The notes under the pieces were generated by a model that worked only from the letters and a program-made list of their open reading frames with translations, made no database searches and was not told where the DNA came from. A stretch of 64,000 bases of DNA, taken from Fibrobacterota bacterium (GTDB taxonomy: Bacteria; Fibrobacterota; Fibrobacteria; UBA5070). The position numbers and the translations under genes were made by a program. The stretch is taken from positions 33,648 to 97,647 of the forward strand of contig JAKPQQ010000064.1 of assembly GCA_029557215.1 (NCBI GenBank), given 5' to 3'. Of the stretch, positions 27,263 through 36,559 are shown piece by piece (position 1 is the stretch's first letter; every line of letters begins with the position of its first letter).

Positions 27263-28726
27263 TTGCGGACCATGCGAAAGATCCGATTCCAGTTCATCAG
27301 GGCGCTTCTTCTTTTGTCGACCACCGCCTGCGCGGGAGAGGATTCGGCCAAGGCCAAGTACGTGTTCCTGTTCGTCGGAGACGGCATGGGATCGGCGCAG
27401 GTGGCGTTGGCCGAAGCCTACAAGGCGTCGCTGGAGGGCGATTCGGTCGGGTTCGTGCCGACATCCTTTTCTCGGTTCCCGGTGCGCGCCGACGTGACCA
27501 CGCACTGCGCGGTGCGGCGGACCACCGAATCGGCCGCGGCGGGCACGGCCATCGCGTCGGGCTCCAAGGCGGGCGAGGCCGCGATCGGGGTGGATGTCTC
27601 GGGGAAGACTTTGCGGACGCTGGCCGAAGAGGCGCGCGACGCCGGGGTGCCGGTGGGGATCCTCACGACGGTTCCTGTCAACCACGCGACGCCTGCGGCG
27701 TTCTACGCCCACGTGCCCAACCGCAACGACTACTGGGAGATCGGCAGGCAGCTGGCCGACAGCCGCATGAGCCTGTTCGCGGGCGGCGACTTCCAGGAAC
27801 CCAAAGGGAAGAAGGGCCAGGACAAGGAGGATTCGCGGGTGCTGGCGGCCAGGAAGGGCTACAAGATCGTGCGCGGGCGGGATTCGATCGCGGCCAACAC
27901 CACTTTGCCCGCGATCCTGCTGGGGCTGGACCCGGACGATGCCGCCCTGCCGTGGGAAATGGATTCTTCCGATGCACGCACGCCGGTGCTGGCCGACTAC
28001 GTGGCCGCGGCGATCCGGCTTCTGGACAGCCCCAAGGGGTTCTTCGTGATGGCCGAAGCGGGCAAGATCGACTGGGCGGGACACGCCAACGACGCCCGGG
28101 CGAACATCGACGAAGTGTGGGGGCTGGACAGCGCGGTGAAGGTGGCGCTGGAGTTCGCCGCCAAGCACCCCAAGCAGACGTTGATCGTGGTGACGGCCGA
28201 CCACGAGACCGGTGGTTTGAGCTTAGGCAGCGGAGCGACGGGCTACAAGACGGATTTTGGTCTGCTGCGCCACCAGAAGTCGTCCAGGGACCGACTGGAA
28301 GACCTGCTGGCTCCGATCGCGGCCTCGGTCGAGACGGCCAAGACCGCGGGCGACACGGCGAAGGTGGTGTCGCAGGTGTTCGCGCGGATCGCCACCGAGA
28401 CGGGCCTTGGGCGCGTGCCGGAACTGGCGCTCGCGGCGACGGATTCCGTCGAGATCCTGGAGTCGCTGCGCGCCCGGTGGGGGACCGCGAGGGCTGCGGC
28501 CAAATCCGGCTACGGCGCGACCGGATCGCCCGCCGCCACGGCGATCCGGATCCTGAACCGCAAGGCCGGCGTGGGCTGGACCACCGGCGCGCACACGGCG
28601 ATCCCGGTGCCGCTGTATGCCATGGGCGTGGGACAGGAGAAGTTCGCCGGACGCCTGGACAACACGGACATCCCCTGGCTCGTGCGCGAACTGGCGGCAT
28701 GGAGAAAGATGCGCTGCTCGCCGTGA
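27263..28726 (+). CDS. Alkaline phosphatase (PhoA family), secreted
   Basis: This protein releases phosphate from phosphomonoesters in the periplasm. About 487 residues carry the full metal and nucleophile set: VGDGMG, the serine in TESAAAGTAIASG, VNHATPAAFYAH, EAGKIDWAGH, TADHETGG and TGAHTAIPV. A signal peptide ends near TTACAG and could be a lipoprotein type. TTG at 27263 has GGGAGG seven bases upstream and is preferred; the ATG at 27272 is 16 bases from it. It begins the phosphorus-acquisition region. Two 13-base tags lie inside (27667 and 28438). Confidence 0.93.
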   Translation: MRTMRKIRFQFIRALLLLSTTACAGEDSAKAKYVFLFVGDGMGSAQVALAEAYKASLEGDSVGFVPTSFSRFPVRADVTTHCAVRRTTESAAAGTAIASGSKAGEAAIGVDVSGKTLRTLAEEARDAGVPVGILTTVPVNHATPAAFYAHVPNRNDYWEIGRQLADSRMSLFAGGDFQEPKGKKGQDKEDSRVLAARKGYKIVRGRDSIAANTTLPAILLGLDPDDAALPWEMDSSDARTPVLADYVAAAIRLLDSPKGFFVMAEAGKIDWAGHANDARANIDEVWGLDSAVKVALEFAAKHPKQTLIVVTADHETGGLSLGSGATGYKTDFGLLRHQKSSRDRLEDLLAPIAASVETAKTAGDTAKVVSQVFARIATETGLGRVPELALAATDSVEILESLRARWGTARAAAKSGYGATGSPAATAIRILNRKAGVGWTTGAHTAIPVPLYAMGVGQEKFAGRLDNTDIPWLVRELAAWRKMRCSP

Positions 28727-28785
28727 GGGGGTGAACGATCCGCCCATCCTCGGCGGGCGTCCTTGCCACGGCGATCCCAGCACGC

Positions 28786-28820
28786 AAAAAAAGCCCGCCC
28801 ACCTTCACGGGTGGACGGGC
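28786..28820 (-). terminator. Rho-independent terminator of the phosphatase fusion gene
   Basis: Read leftward, an 11-bp stem (28820-28810 with 28803-28793, one G-T pair) with a 6-base loop is followed by seven T. It lies 30 bases past the stop of the gene ending at 28850. Confidence 0.9.
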
Positions 28821-28849
28821 CAGGTCTCGCGGGGTTGCGGGGGACGCGG

Positions 28850-31800
28850 TCAGCGCAGGATCTGCACGGCCAGGGTGCGACGGATTCCGGGGGCCTGGAC
28901 GCGCAGCACGTACAGTCCGTTGGCGGCGCCGCGCGTGCCCAGTTCCAGGCGGTGCTTGCCTGCCGGGAGCGTGGCCGCGGTGCGGCTCACGATGCGGCCG
29001 CGCATGTCCAGCAGTTCCAGCGACGCAGCGCCGGATTCCAGGAGCGAGAGGTCGGCGCCCAGGCGTCCGGGAAGCCTGCGCAGGGCGAACGAGGCCGCCT
29101 TGCGCGGGGCCACCGAGACCTGCCCCGACAGGAAATGGATGCGACCGGCGTCGGTGGGGTAGCGGGACGCGGCGATCGTTCCGCCCAGTTCCTGCATCAC
29201 GAAGTCGCGCAGGAACATGTGCTGCGGCACCGTGGTGTGCACCACCGAGTCGCCCTTGAACGGATAGGCGTCGCCGCCCAGCGCCAGGAAGTTCAGGGTG
29301 GCCACCACGACACGACGGGAACTGTCTACGACTTCGCCGTCGCGCACCAGGGTGTCGGCGTCGCCCAGCACCAGGGTCCGCACGCGCGATCCGCGCTGGA
29401 CGATGGCTCCCGACGCGTCGATCCTGGCTCCGGGGCGGGTGGTGTCGATCCACATTTGTGCGCCCGCGATCTGCGCGAAGGCGCCGCTGGGGGCGGGGAG
29501 CAGGCGCACGGCGTTTTCCAGCGCGTCCTTGAGGGTGGTCGCCTTGGTGCGGGGCAGGATGCTCAACAGGTTCCCGAACGGATGGATGTCGAACACGGTG
29601 GCCATGGAAAGGTCGCCCGCGGGCACCACGCCGTTGTTGCGGATGCCGCCGCCGTTCTGGATCGCGATCCGGGCGCTGTCGACCCCGAACGCACCCGCGA
29701 CGCGGTGGGCCTGCCAGAGCATGGCGTCGGTGCTGAGCGATCCGAGATTGGTCTGGCGACTGCGCACGCTGTCGCGCACGCCCACCAGGCCCACGTCGCT
29801 CGTGCCAACGCGGGTGGTGGCCAGGGCGGTGGAGTAGGCGAACACGGGATCCACCGCAAGGCGCCTGACGGCGGTGTCTTCGCCCACGCCGTCCACATAG
29901 CTGGATCCCATCACGCGGCGCGGACCCGATGCGGTCCCGATGCGCAGGACCTCGCCGGCCGAATCGAAGTCGGCTTCCAGCTGGCCCAGGTACAGGTAGT
30001 CGCCGGGGGCGGTCACCACATGCACGACGCGTCCGTCGGCGTCCTTGACGCGCAGCGGATACGGAGCCTTGGGCGCCGCGTCGCCGGGCTGGATGGCGGT
30101 ATTGGGCGCGCCAAGCAGTTCGTCGCCGCCGCCGGCGAGCATGATGTCCACGTGGCGCAGGCTCTTGGCGAGCAGGGTGTCGTTGGCGACCGCCTGCAGG
30201 TGGCTCACGACCACGATCTTGTTCACGCCCGCGGCGATCAGCGAATCCACTTGCTTCTGGATCGCGGCGACCACGTTGGTGTCGATGCCGGTGCGGCGAG
30301 GCGAGGAGATGAACGCGATGCTGGGCGTGGTGGCGCCCACGATCCCGATTTTCTGTCCGGCGCGCTCCACCACGATGCTCGGACGGATTCTGCCCGATTC
30401 GGCCAGGGCCTTGAGCGCGGGTTCGTTTTCGAACGACAGGTTCGCGGAAAGGAACGGCGCGTTGGACACCGGGAACGACTTGATGAACCGCGCCAGGGTG
30501 TCGGGCCCGAAGTCGAAGTCGTGGTTGCCCAGGCACAGGGCGTCGTACCCGATCCGGTCCAGCGCCAGGCCGTCGTAGGTGGGTTGCGCAGGATCAAGAT
30601 CCAGCGACGCCTGCCATTCCTTGCCCGCCAGGAAATTGTCGCCCGCGGTGAGAGTCAGGACTTGTCGGTTCTTGGCAGCCGCCTGGGCGCGGGCGGTGTC
30701 GACCAGGGCCTTGAAGCGATGGATCCCGCCGCGATCGGTGGCGCCGTTTCCGGCATCCACCAGCTGCGATTCGCCGTCGTTGTTGTGCAGGATGGTCAGA
30801 CGGAACGCCGCCGTGTCGGGGAGCAGGAACGAGCTGTCGGCCAGGCGCGCGGCCAGGCTGGGCACCCTGAAGTACATGATGCTCGGCACGATCTGGTCGG
30901 GGCTCAGGATGTGGGGGATGCCGTCGCCCGAGTAGTCGGTCATGCCGTAGTCGTTGTCGTTGGAGATCGCCAGGGTGGAATCGTCCACCACGGCCAAGCC
31001 TTCGGGCTTTTCCGATTTCCAGGGGGTGGTGCGCAAAAGATCTTCCAGCAGCGGACGCTTGGCCGCCGGGCGGACCAGGGTGTTGGCGAGCGCGCCGGGG
31101 ATGCTCGCGAGTTCTTCCATCGTGCGTCCGCCGATCAGCATTCCGTCGGGTCCGGGAGCCGACACGTCGGTCGCGCGGGAAATGTCGATCTCGTGGATGT
31201 CGATGCGGTACTGCTTGGGGCCTGCGTTCTCCTGTCCCTGTTCCAGGACCAGGAAGCGGGTTTCTGAAAGCGCCACCATTTCGCTCACCTTGGTGTCGCG
31301 TCCGCGGCGGTAGCCTTTCTCGAGATCGAGCGGATAAAGGAATTCCCTGGTGTCGCCTGTGGCGGGATCCAGCCAGAGCATGCGCACCACTTCGCCGTCG
31401 CGCGTGGTGTTGGCCTTGCCTCCGCCGGCCTGGTTGTACATGGGCGATTGCAGGATGCCCACGACCTTGCCCGACGGCGTGACGGCCATGGCTTCCATGC
31501 CGCGGTTGGCGCGGCGTTTCTTGAGGACTTCGGGAAGCCCGTTGCCGGGGTACCATTCCTTCTTGATCCGCAAGTCGGCCAGGTCCACTTCCACGATGAA
31601 CGGACCGTATTCGTCGGACAGGAACAACGAACTCCCGTGCCGGCGCACGCTCTCGAAGTCGTATCCGTTGGGAACCGGGGCGAGCGCGTTGGAGGGGGCG
31701 GTGTCGACGACCGCGCTGTCCAGACGCATGCGCAGGGCGGTCTCGCCGGTGCTGGCCTTGGTGCTGACAAGCCCGGTCGTGAAGATGTCGGCGTCTTCCA

Positions 31801-32212
31801 GCGACCGGATGGAATCGGTGGATAGAACCTTCACGGCGCCGTCCTCCACCTTCACGCGCAGGAGCTTGTGGTGGTAGCCTGGGAACGGGAACACCTTGTC
31901 GGCCCGCCCACCCAGTTCGTGGGCCACGTTGAGTCCGCGATCGTTGACGGTCCAGAAGGTGTGCCCGGTGGGATCGGACGTGTCGGGTTCCAGTCCCGAC
32001 CATCCGCCTTCGCGGACGGGAACCGCCAGGCGCGCGTAGACGCTGTCGACGTTTTTTGTCGAGTCGAAGTACCAGGCGGTGTCGGTGCGCCCCGATTCCC
32101 CGATCAGGGGCATCTTCGGGAAATCGTATAGCTTGCCCGTCTCCCAGGCGTGGCCCGCGCCGGCGACGGCCATCAGGGCCAATCCCGCGCGCGCGATCGT
32201 GCTTGGTCTCAT
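28850..32212 (-). CDS. Secreted phytase-like / 5'-nucleotidase fusion with C-terminal sorting domain
   Basis: The 1120-residue product has a signal peptide (MRPSTIARAGLALMAVAGAGHA). An 'esterase-like activity of phytase' domain follows (about 50-460; GLEPD, GYDFESVRR, RGMEAMAV). Then come a metallophosphoesterase (about 490-760; LHNNDGES, GDNFLAGKEW, GNHDFDFG) and a 5'-nucleotidase C-terminal domain (about 790-1000; QNGGGIRNNG, FGNLL). The last 75 residues (LELLDMRGRIVSR, GLYVLRV) look like a T9SS/FlgD-type sorting domain. It probably strips phosphate from nucleotides and phytate-like esters outside the cell. I chose ATG 32212, preceded by GGGAGG. It diverges from phnC. Confidence 0.88.
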   Translation of the reverse strand: MRPSTIARAGLALMAVAGAGHAWETGKLYDFPKMPLIGESGRTDTAWYFDSTKNVDSVYARLAVPVREGGWSGLEPDTSDPTGHTFWTVNDRGLNVAHELGGRADKVFPFPGYHHKLLRVKVEDGAVKVLSTDSIRSLEDADIFTTGLVSTKASTGETALRMRLDSAVVDTAPSNALAPVPNGYDFESVRRHGSSLFLSDEYGPFIVEVDLADLRIKKEWYPGNGLPEVLKKRRANRGMEAMAVTPSGKVVGILQSPMYNQAGGGKANTTRDGEVVRMLWLDPATGDTREFLYPLDLEKGYRRGRDTKVSEMVALSETRFLVLEQGQENAGPKQYRIDIHEIDISRATDVSAPGPDGMLIGGRTMEELASIPGALANTLVRPAAKRPLLEDLLRTTPWKSEKPEGLAVVDDSTLAISNDNDYGMTDYSGDGIPHILSPDQIVPSIMYFRVPSLAARLADSSFLLPDTAAFRLTILHNNDGESQLVDAGNGATDRGGIHRFKALVDTARAQAAAKNRQVLTLTAGDNFLAGKEWQASLDLDPAQPTYDGLALDRIGYDALCLGNHDFDFGPDTLARFIKSFPVSNAPFLSANLSFENEPALKALAESGRIRPSIVVERAGQKIGIVGATTPSIAFISSPRRTGIDTNVVAAIQKQVDSLIAAGVNKIVVVSHLQAVANDTLLAKSLRHVDIMLAGGGDELLGAPNTAIQPGDAAPKAPYPLRVKDADGRVVHVVTAPGDYLYLGQLEADFDSAGEVLRIGTASGPRRVMGSSYVDGVGEDTAVRRLAVDPVFAYSTALATTRVGTSDVGLVGVRDSVRSRQTNLGSLSTDAMLWQAHRVAGAFGVDSARIAIQNGGGIRNNGVVPAGDLSMATVFDIHPFGNLLSILPRTKATTLKDALENAVRLLPAPSGAFAQIAGAQMWIDTTRPGARIDASGAIVQRGSRVRTLVLGDADTLVRDGEVVDSSRRVVVATLNFLALGGDAYPFKGDSVVHTTVPQHMFLRDFVMQELGGTIAASRYPTDAGRIHFLSGQVSVAPRKAASFALRRLPGRLGADLSLLESGAASLELLDMRGRIVSRTAATLPAGKHRLELGTRGAANGLYVLRVQAPGIRRTLAVQILR

Positions 32213-32414
32213 GGAGGAACCTCCCGTGGGACACGCGCCGACATCGGGGCGTGCTAAGTCCATTCCCAAACGGTGCGCGAGGGATGTTGCGACCGGTTTT
32301 CAATCCGGTTCGGCCGAAGAGACGGAATCCGTTTCGGACCGATCCGGAATCTGAAAGCCGGACGAGACACTCCTTCAACAAGTCCGCAACAGCCGATGCA
32401 GACCTTTTGCCTCC

Positions 32415-33272
32415 ATGATCCCACAATCGCCTGCCAGGGAGAGTTCGACGGAACGGGCCGATGCCGAATCCGTCGTCGCCGCCAAGGGCCTCGTGCTCGG
32501 CTACGGCGAACGGATCGTCCTCCACGGTCTCGACATCGAGATCCCTCGGGGACAGTTCCTGGTGGTGGTGGGACCTTCGGGTTCAGGCAAGTCCACCTTC
32601 CTGCTGGCCCTGAACGGGAGCGTCCCGGTGCGTTCCGGAAGCCTGGTCGTGCTTGGACGGAATCCGTCCACGCTGCACGGATCCTCGCTGGAACGGTTCC
32701 GCGAACGGATCGGGTTCATCTTCCAGTCGTTCCATCTGGTGGGGCGGCTTCCGGTGCTGCACAACGTGGCCAGCGGCATGCTGTCGCGGATCCCCATCCC
32801 CCAGGCGATCCTGCGCATGTACACCCGCGACCAGTACCGCAAGATCCTCGAGGCACTGCGCGTGGTGGGGCTCGAGGATCGGGTCCTGGACCGCTGCGAC
32901 CGGCTTTCGGGTGGCCAGAAGCAGCGCGTCGCCATCGCCCGGTCCATCGTGCAGGAGCCAGATCTGATCCTTGCCGACGAACCGATCTCGGCCCTGGATC
33001 CGCGTTCGGCCGACCGCGTCATGGAAACGCTCCGTCGGGCCTCGACGGAATTCGGCATCACGGTGGTCTGCAACCTGCACCATCTGGAGGCGGCCAGGAA
33101 GTACGCCGACCGGATCGTGGGCTTGAACGAAGGCCGTGTGGTGTTCGACGGCCCGCCGCGGGAACTGACCCCTTCGGCCGTGAAGGCCATCTACAAGGGC
33201 GATTCGGACCCCGAGGACGCGCCCGATCCGTTGCACGGCGAAGAAACGCCTTCGCCGCCGAGCGCGGCATGA
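32415..33272 (+). CDS. phnC: Phosphonate ABC transporter ATPase PhnC
   Basis: This 285-residue ATPase powers phosphonate uptake with PhnD and PhnE. Walker A is GPSGSGKST, the signature LSGGQKQRVAIARS and Walker B LILADEPISALDP. FIFQSFHLVGRLPVL is typical of PhnC. It opens a rightward operon of twelve genes dedicated to phosphonates. No strong ribosome site precedes the ATG. The 202-base gap to the divergent phosphatase gene must hold both promoters; no classical Pho box was found. A GACGGAATCCGTC tag lies inside (32656). Confidence 0.93.
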   Translation: MIPQSPARESSTERADAESVVAAKGLVLGYGERIVLHGLDIEIPRGQFLVVVGPSGSGKSTFLLALNGSVPVRSGSLVVLGRNPSTLHGSSLERFRERIGFIFQSFHLVGRLPVLHNVASGMLSRIPIPQAILRMYTRDQYRKILEALRVVGLEDRVLDRCDRLSGGQKQRVAIARSIVQEPDLILADEPISALDPRSADRVMETLRRASTEFGITVVCNLHHLEAARKYADRIVGLNEGRVVFDGPPRELTPSAVKAIYKGDSDPEDAPDPLHGEETPSPPSAA

Positions 33273-33330
33273 CGGCGTGGTCCGTAACACCAAAGCGGGG
33301 CTTGCGCCCACCAACCGACAGGACACAACC

Positions 33331-34191
33331 ATGAGAACCATCCAGAAGACCATCGTGCTCGCCGCCGCCTTGGCGATGTCGGCCCTGGCCGCGCCCGCCG
33401 AATGGCCCAAGAAGCTGGTGATGGGCGTCGTGCCCACCGAATCGTCCAGCCACCAGACCGAACGCTGGGACGGTCTGGTCACCTACCTGTCCAAGAAGCT
33501 TGGGATCCCCGTCGAGCTGCAGAACGCCAGCGACTACGCGGGCGTCATCACCGCCATGCAGTTCAAGCACGTCGACATCGCCTACTTCGGTCCCAAGTCC
33601 TACGTCGAGGCTTCGGCGCGGGCCAACGCGGAATGCTTCGTGGTCGAGCTGGGCCCCGAGGGAACTCCCGGCTACCACGGCCTGATCATCTCCAAGAAGG
33701 GATCCAAGATCAAGACCCTGGAAGACGCCAAGGGCAAGGTGTGGGCGTTCGTGGATCCCAATTCCACTTCCGGAACGCTCGTGCCGACCATCTACCTGGT
33801 GAAGGAGCGCAAGATCGATCCCGCCACCTACTTCTCGAAGGTCTTGTATTCCGGAACCCACGAGGCTTCCATGCTGTCCATCAAGACCGGCAAGGTCGAC
33901 ATCGCCTCCACCAACGATCTGGACATGCTGCGCGGCGAAGGCAAGATGTGGAACAAGGACAAGGACTTCCAGATCGTCTGGACCTCCCCTTTGATCCCGG
34001 GTTCGCCCATGGCCTGGCGCAAGGATCTTCCGGAAAGCCTCAAGAATTCGCTGCGCGAGGCGTTCCTGGAATACAAGGACAAGGACGGTCTGGCCAAGCT
34101 CAAGATCGGCGGCTACGTGGCGGCGTACGATTCCACCTACGCCCCGACGCGCGAGCAGATCGAATTCAAGAAGGCGTTCGACAAGAAATGA
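33331..34191 (+). CDS. phnD: Phosphonate-binding periplasmic protein PhnD
   Basis: The 286-residue protein captures phosphonates for the PhnCE transporter. A signal peptide (cleavage near ALAAPA) precedes the PhnD fold: LVMGVVPTESSSHQ, VDIAYFGPKSYVEA and FVDPNSTSGTLVPTIYL are the family ligand-site segments. I chose ATG 33331 (AGGA upstream); an open start 54 bases earlier lacks a signal peptide. It lies between phnC and phnE. Confidence 0.93.
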   Translation: MRTIQKTIVLAAALAMSALAAPAEWPKKLVMGVVPTESSSHQTERWDGLVTYLSKKLGIPVELQNASDYAGVITAMQFKHVDIAYFGPKSYVEASARANAECFVVELGPEGTPGYHGLIISKKGSKIKTLEDAKGKVWAFVDPNSTSGTLVPTIYLVKERKIDPATYFSKVLYSGTHEASMLSIKTGKVDIASTNDLDMLRGEGKMWNKDKDFQIVWTSPLIPGSPMAWRKDLPESLKNSLREAFLEYKDKDGLAKLKIGGYVAAYDSTYAPTREQIEFKKAFDKK

Positions 34192-34250
34192 CGTGACCCC
34201 CCCCCTCGGGGATTCCCGGGTGGTGGTCCGATCTTCCAAGGAGCGGGCAG

Positions 34251-35108
34251 ATGGAACTCGAAGAACTGCGCCGGCGGACCCATCCGCTGCGCCCCGCCAA
34301 CCTGGGGATCCTGGGTGGTGGGTTGCTCGTGCTCGGCGTGTGCTGGCACCAGACGGGAATGGGCGTGATGGAGCTGGTCGCGGGTTCCGGGAACATGTGG
34401 GAATACCTGCGCGGGAACCCCGAGGTTCCCGACAGCGGGTTCTTCCCGCCCAACCTTTCCGGGAAGATGCTGGGTCGGTACCTGCTGGCCATGCTCGAGA
34501 CGGTCCAGATGGCCCTGCTCGCGCTGGTGATCTCGGTGGTGGTGGCCTTTCCCCTTTCGTTCCTGGCCTCGCGCAACACGCTGGAGATCATCTTCCCCGG
34601 ACATTCGTCCTTCTGGAAGACGCTGCGCGCCGCGATCTACACCTCGGTGCGGTTCTTCGCGAACTTCACCAGGTCCATCAACGAGGTGATCTGGGCGTTG
34701 CTGTTCGTGTCGGCGGTCGGGCTCGGTCCGATGCCCGGGATCCTGGCGTTGGGACTCCACACCTCGGGCGTGTTGATCAAGCTGTTCTCGGAAGGGATCG
34801 AAGGCGTCTCGCGCGATCCCATCGACGCGCTGGCCGCCACCGGTGCGGCCTCCCCCAAGATCATCCGCTACGCGGTGATCCCGCAGATCACCCCGTACCT
34901 CGTGTCCATGTCGCTCTACCGGCTGGAATCCGACCTGCGTTCGGCCACCATCCTGGGGTTCACCGGGGCCGGGGGCATCGGCATGCTGCTGTTCGACAAG
35001 CTCAAGAGCTACGAAAACGGCGACGTCACCACCATCCTGATCCTGATCGTCGCCACGGTGGCCGCGATCGACCGGGTCAGCGCGTTCATCCGCAGCAAGG
35101 CTTCCTGA
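34251..35108 (+). CDS. phnE: Phosphonate ABC transporter permease PhnE
   Basis: The 285-residue inner-membrane permease has about six membrane helices. It carries the binding-protein-dependent permease loop DPIDALAATGAASPKIIRYAVIPQ (core: ATGAS..K.I.Y...PQ). AAGGAG lies eight bases before the ATG. The stop overlaps the start of the acetyltransferase gene (TGATG). Confidence 0.93.
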   Translation: MELEELRRRTHPLRPANLGILGGGLLVLGVCWHQTGMGVMELVAGSGNMWEYLRGNPEVPDSGFFPPNLSGKMLGRYLLAMLETVQMALLALVISVVVAFPLSFLASRNTLEIIFPGHSSFWKTLRAAIYTSVRFFANFTRSINEVIWALLFVSAVGLGPMPGILALGLHTSGVLIKLFSEGIEGVSRDPIDALAATGAASPKIIRYAVIPQITPYLVSMSLYRLESDLRSATILGFTGAGGIGMLLFDKLKSYENGDVTTILILIVATVAAIDRVSAFIRSKAS

Positions 35109-35572
35109 TGAATCCGACTCTCAAGATCCGTCCGGCGACGGAATCCGACATCGACGCCATCCTTTCGCTCCAGGCCCAGCTCGGCCAGGACGACGGCGTG
35201 GCGCTGACAACCGACCAGGCGCTGGCGGTCCTGCGGCGCATGGCGGCCTACCCCGACTACGGTGTCCGGGTGGCCGAGCTGGACGATGGCGTGGTGGGAT
35301 GCTACGCCCTGCTCGTGATGGACAACCTCGCCCACCTGGGCGCGCCCAGCGCGATCGTCGAAGACGTGGTCGTCGACGCTTCCTGTCGCGGCCAGGGGAT
35401 CGGCAGGGCGATGATGCACGACGCGATGTGCGTCGCCCGCGAGAAGGGCTGCTACAAGCTGGTGCTGAACTCCAACCTGCGCCGGCTGGACGCGCATCGG
35501 TTCTACGAAGGGCTCGGGTTCGAACGCCACGGGGTCAGCTTCCAGGTCCCGCGGGAGGGATTCCATGCGTGA
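35108..35572 (+). CDS. GNAT acetyltransferase, probable PhnO-type
   Basis: The 154-residue GNAT protein has the acetyl-CoA-binding signature in DASCRGQGIGRAMM (R-x-x-G-x-G/A) and the C-terminal FYEGLGFERHG. PhnO of the E. coli phn operon N-acetylates aminoalkylphosphonates before C-P lyase acts. A coupled GNAT gene in this operon probably does the same, although sequence alone does not fix the substrate. It overlaps phnE by one base and phnG by eight. A GACGCTTCCTGTC tag lies inside (35375). Confidence 0.8.
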   Translation: MNPTLKIRPATESDIDAILSLQAQLGQDDGVALTTDQALAVLRRMAAYPDYGVRVAELDDGVVGCYALLVMDNLAHLGAPSAIVEDVVVDASCRGQGIGRAMMHDAMCVAREKGCYKLVLNSNLRRLDAHRFYEGLGFERHGVSFQVPREGFHA

Positions 35573-35987
35573 GCCTTCGCTTTGCGAGATCGTGGCCGCC
35601 TGCGACGAACCGTCGCTGACCCGGCTGCTGGAACTGCTTCCCGACGACATCGAGCTTCCGCGCGCCCCGCGCGACGGCGTGGTCCTCATGACCTGCCGCG
35701 AAGGTTTGGGAGAGACGTTCCACCTGGGAGAAGTGATGGTGACGGAAAGCCTGGTGCGGTGGCGCGACGCCGACGGCTACGCGGTGGTGGTGGGCGACGA
35801 CGCGCGGCGCTCCCTGGTCGCGGCGGCGATCGACGTCCTGCGCGCGGCGGACGGCGGCCAGGCCATTCTCGCCGACATGGAGCCGTTGCTTTCGCGATCG
35901 CGGGAAGCGCTTCTCTCGCGGCGCGGCGAAGACGCCCGCGCGGCGGCATCCACCAAGGTCGAATTCGACCTCCTGCCGGGAGCATGA
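35565..35987 (+). CDS. phnG: C-P lyase subunit PhnG
   Basis: PhnG belongs to the PhnGHIJ core complex and, with PhnI and PhnL, attaches the phosphonate to ATP ribose in place of adenine. The 140-residue product shows the family features GVVLMTCRE, FHLGEVMVTE and the tail ARAAASTKVEFDLL. It overlaps the acetyltransferase gene. Confidence 0.92.
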   Translation: MREPSLCEIVAACDEPSLTRLLELLPDDIELPRAPRDGVVLMTCREGLGETFHLGEVMVTESLVRWRDADGYAVVVGDDARRSLVAAAIDVLRAADGGQAILADMEPLLSRSREALLSRRGEDARAAASTKVEFDLLPGA

Positions 35988-35989
35988 GG

Positions 35990-36559
35990 ATGAACAGGGC
36001 ATTCACGATCGAAGAGCATGGAGCCTTCCGGAGCCTTCTGGACGCCATGTCCCGGCCCGGAACGGTCCACAGGTTGTCGGATTCCGTCGCGGATCGCGAC
36101 GGTGCGCTGGCGTTGCTGGCCAGGACGCTGCTGGACGCCGAGGTCTCGGTGGCCGGTGCGGCGGCCGACGACGAACCGTCCGTCCGGACCGTGGCGCGCG
36201 CGAGCGGATGCCGCGTCGCCGAGCTGTCGGAGGCGGATTTCGTGGTGGCTGGACGCGGTTCGAGCGCCGGAGCCGTCTCGCGCGTGCGGACGGGAACCCC
36301 CGACTGGCCAGATTCTTCGGCGACGCTGGTCTACTTGGTGGACAGCGTGGCGCAGGAGGGCGGCGACGCGGTCTGGACCGGCCCCGGGATCCCGGGCGAA
36401 CGTTCGCCCAAGGTCGAGGGGTTGGATCCCGCCGAATGGGAACGCCTGCGCGAAGCGAATTCCGGATACCCCATCGGGATCGATTGCTTCTTCCTGGACG
36501 CATCTGGACGGATTTTGGCAATACCGCGCTCGACGCGCGTCAGGGGAGGTTCCCGATGA
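35990..36559 (+). CDS. phnH: C-P lyase subunit PhnH
   Basis: PhnH is a structural subunit of the C-P lyase core complex. The 189-residue product shows FRSLLDAMSRPGTVHRL at the N-terminus, LLARTLLDAEVSVA, and PGIDCFFL-like YPIGIDCFFLD near the C-terminus, all typical. Two in-frame ATGs are possible. 35984 overlaps the phnG stop but sits one base after GGGAG, whereas 35990 has a seven-base spacing and is preferred. The stop overlaps phnI. Confidence 0.92.
   Translation: MNRAFTIEEHGAFRSLLDAMSRPGTVHRLSDSVADRDGALALLARTLLDAEVSVAGAAADDEPSVRTVARASGCRVAELSEADFVVAGRGSSAGAVSRVRTGTPDWPDSSATLVYLVDSVAQEGGDAVWTGPGIPGERSPKVEGLDPAEWERLREANSGYPIGIDCFFLDASGRILAIPRSTRVRGGSR

Noticed and set aside
28763..31267. 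Long + strand open frame opposite the phosphatase fusion
   Set aside because: Shadow of the minus-strand gene; product shows no domain and typical antisense composition.
32213..32414. Pho box upstream of phnC
   Set aside because: No tandem CTGTCAT-like 7-mers with 11-base period; only the weak CGGAATC repeat reported separately.
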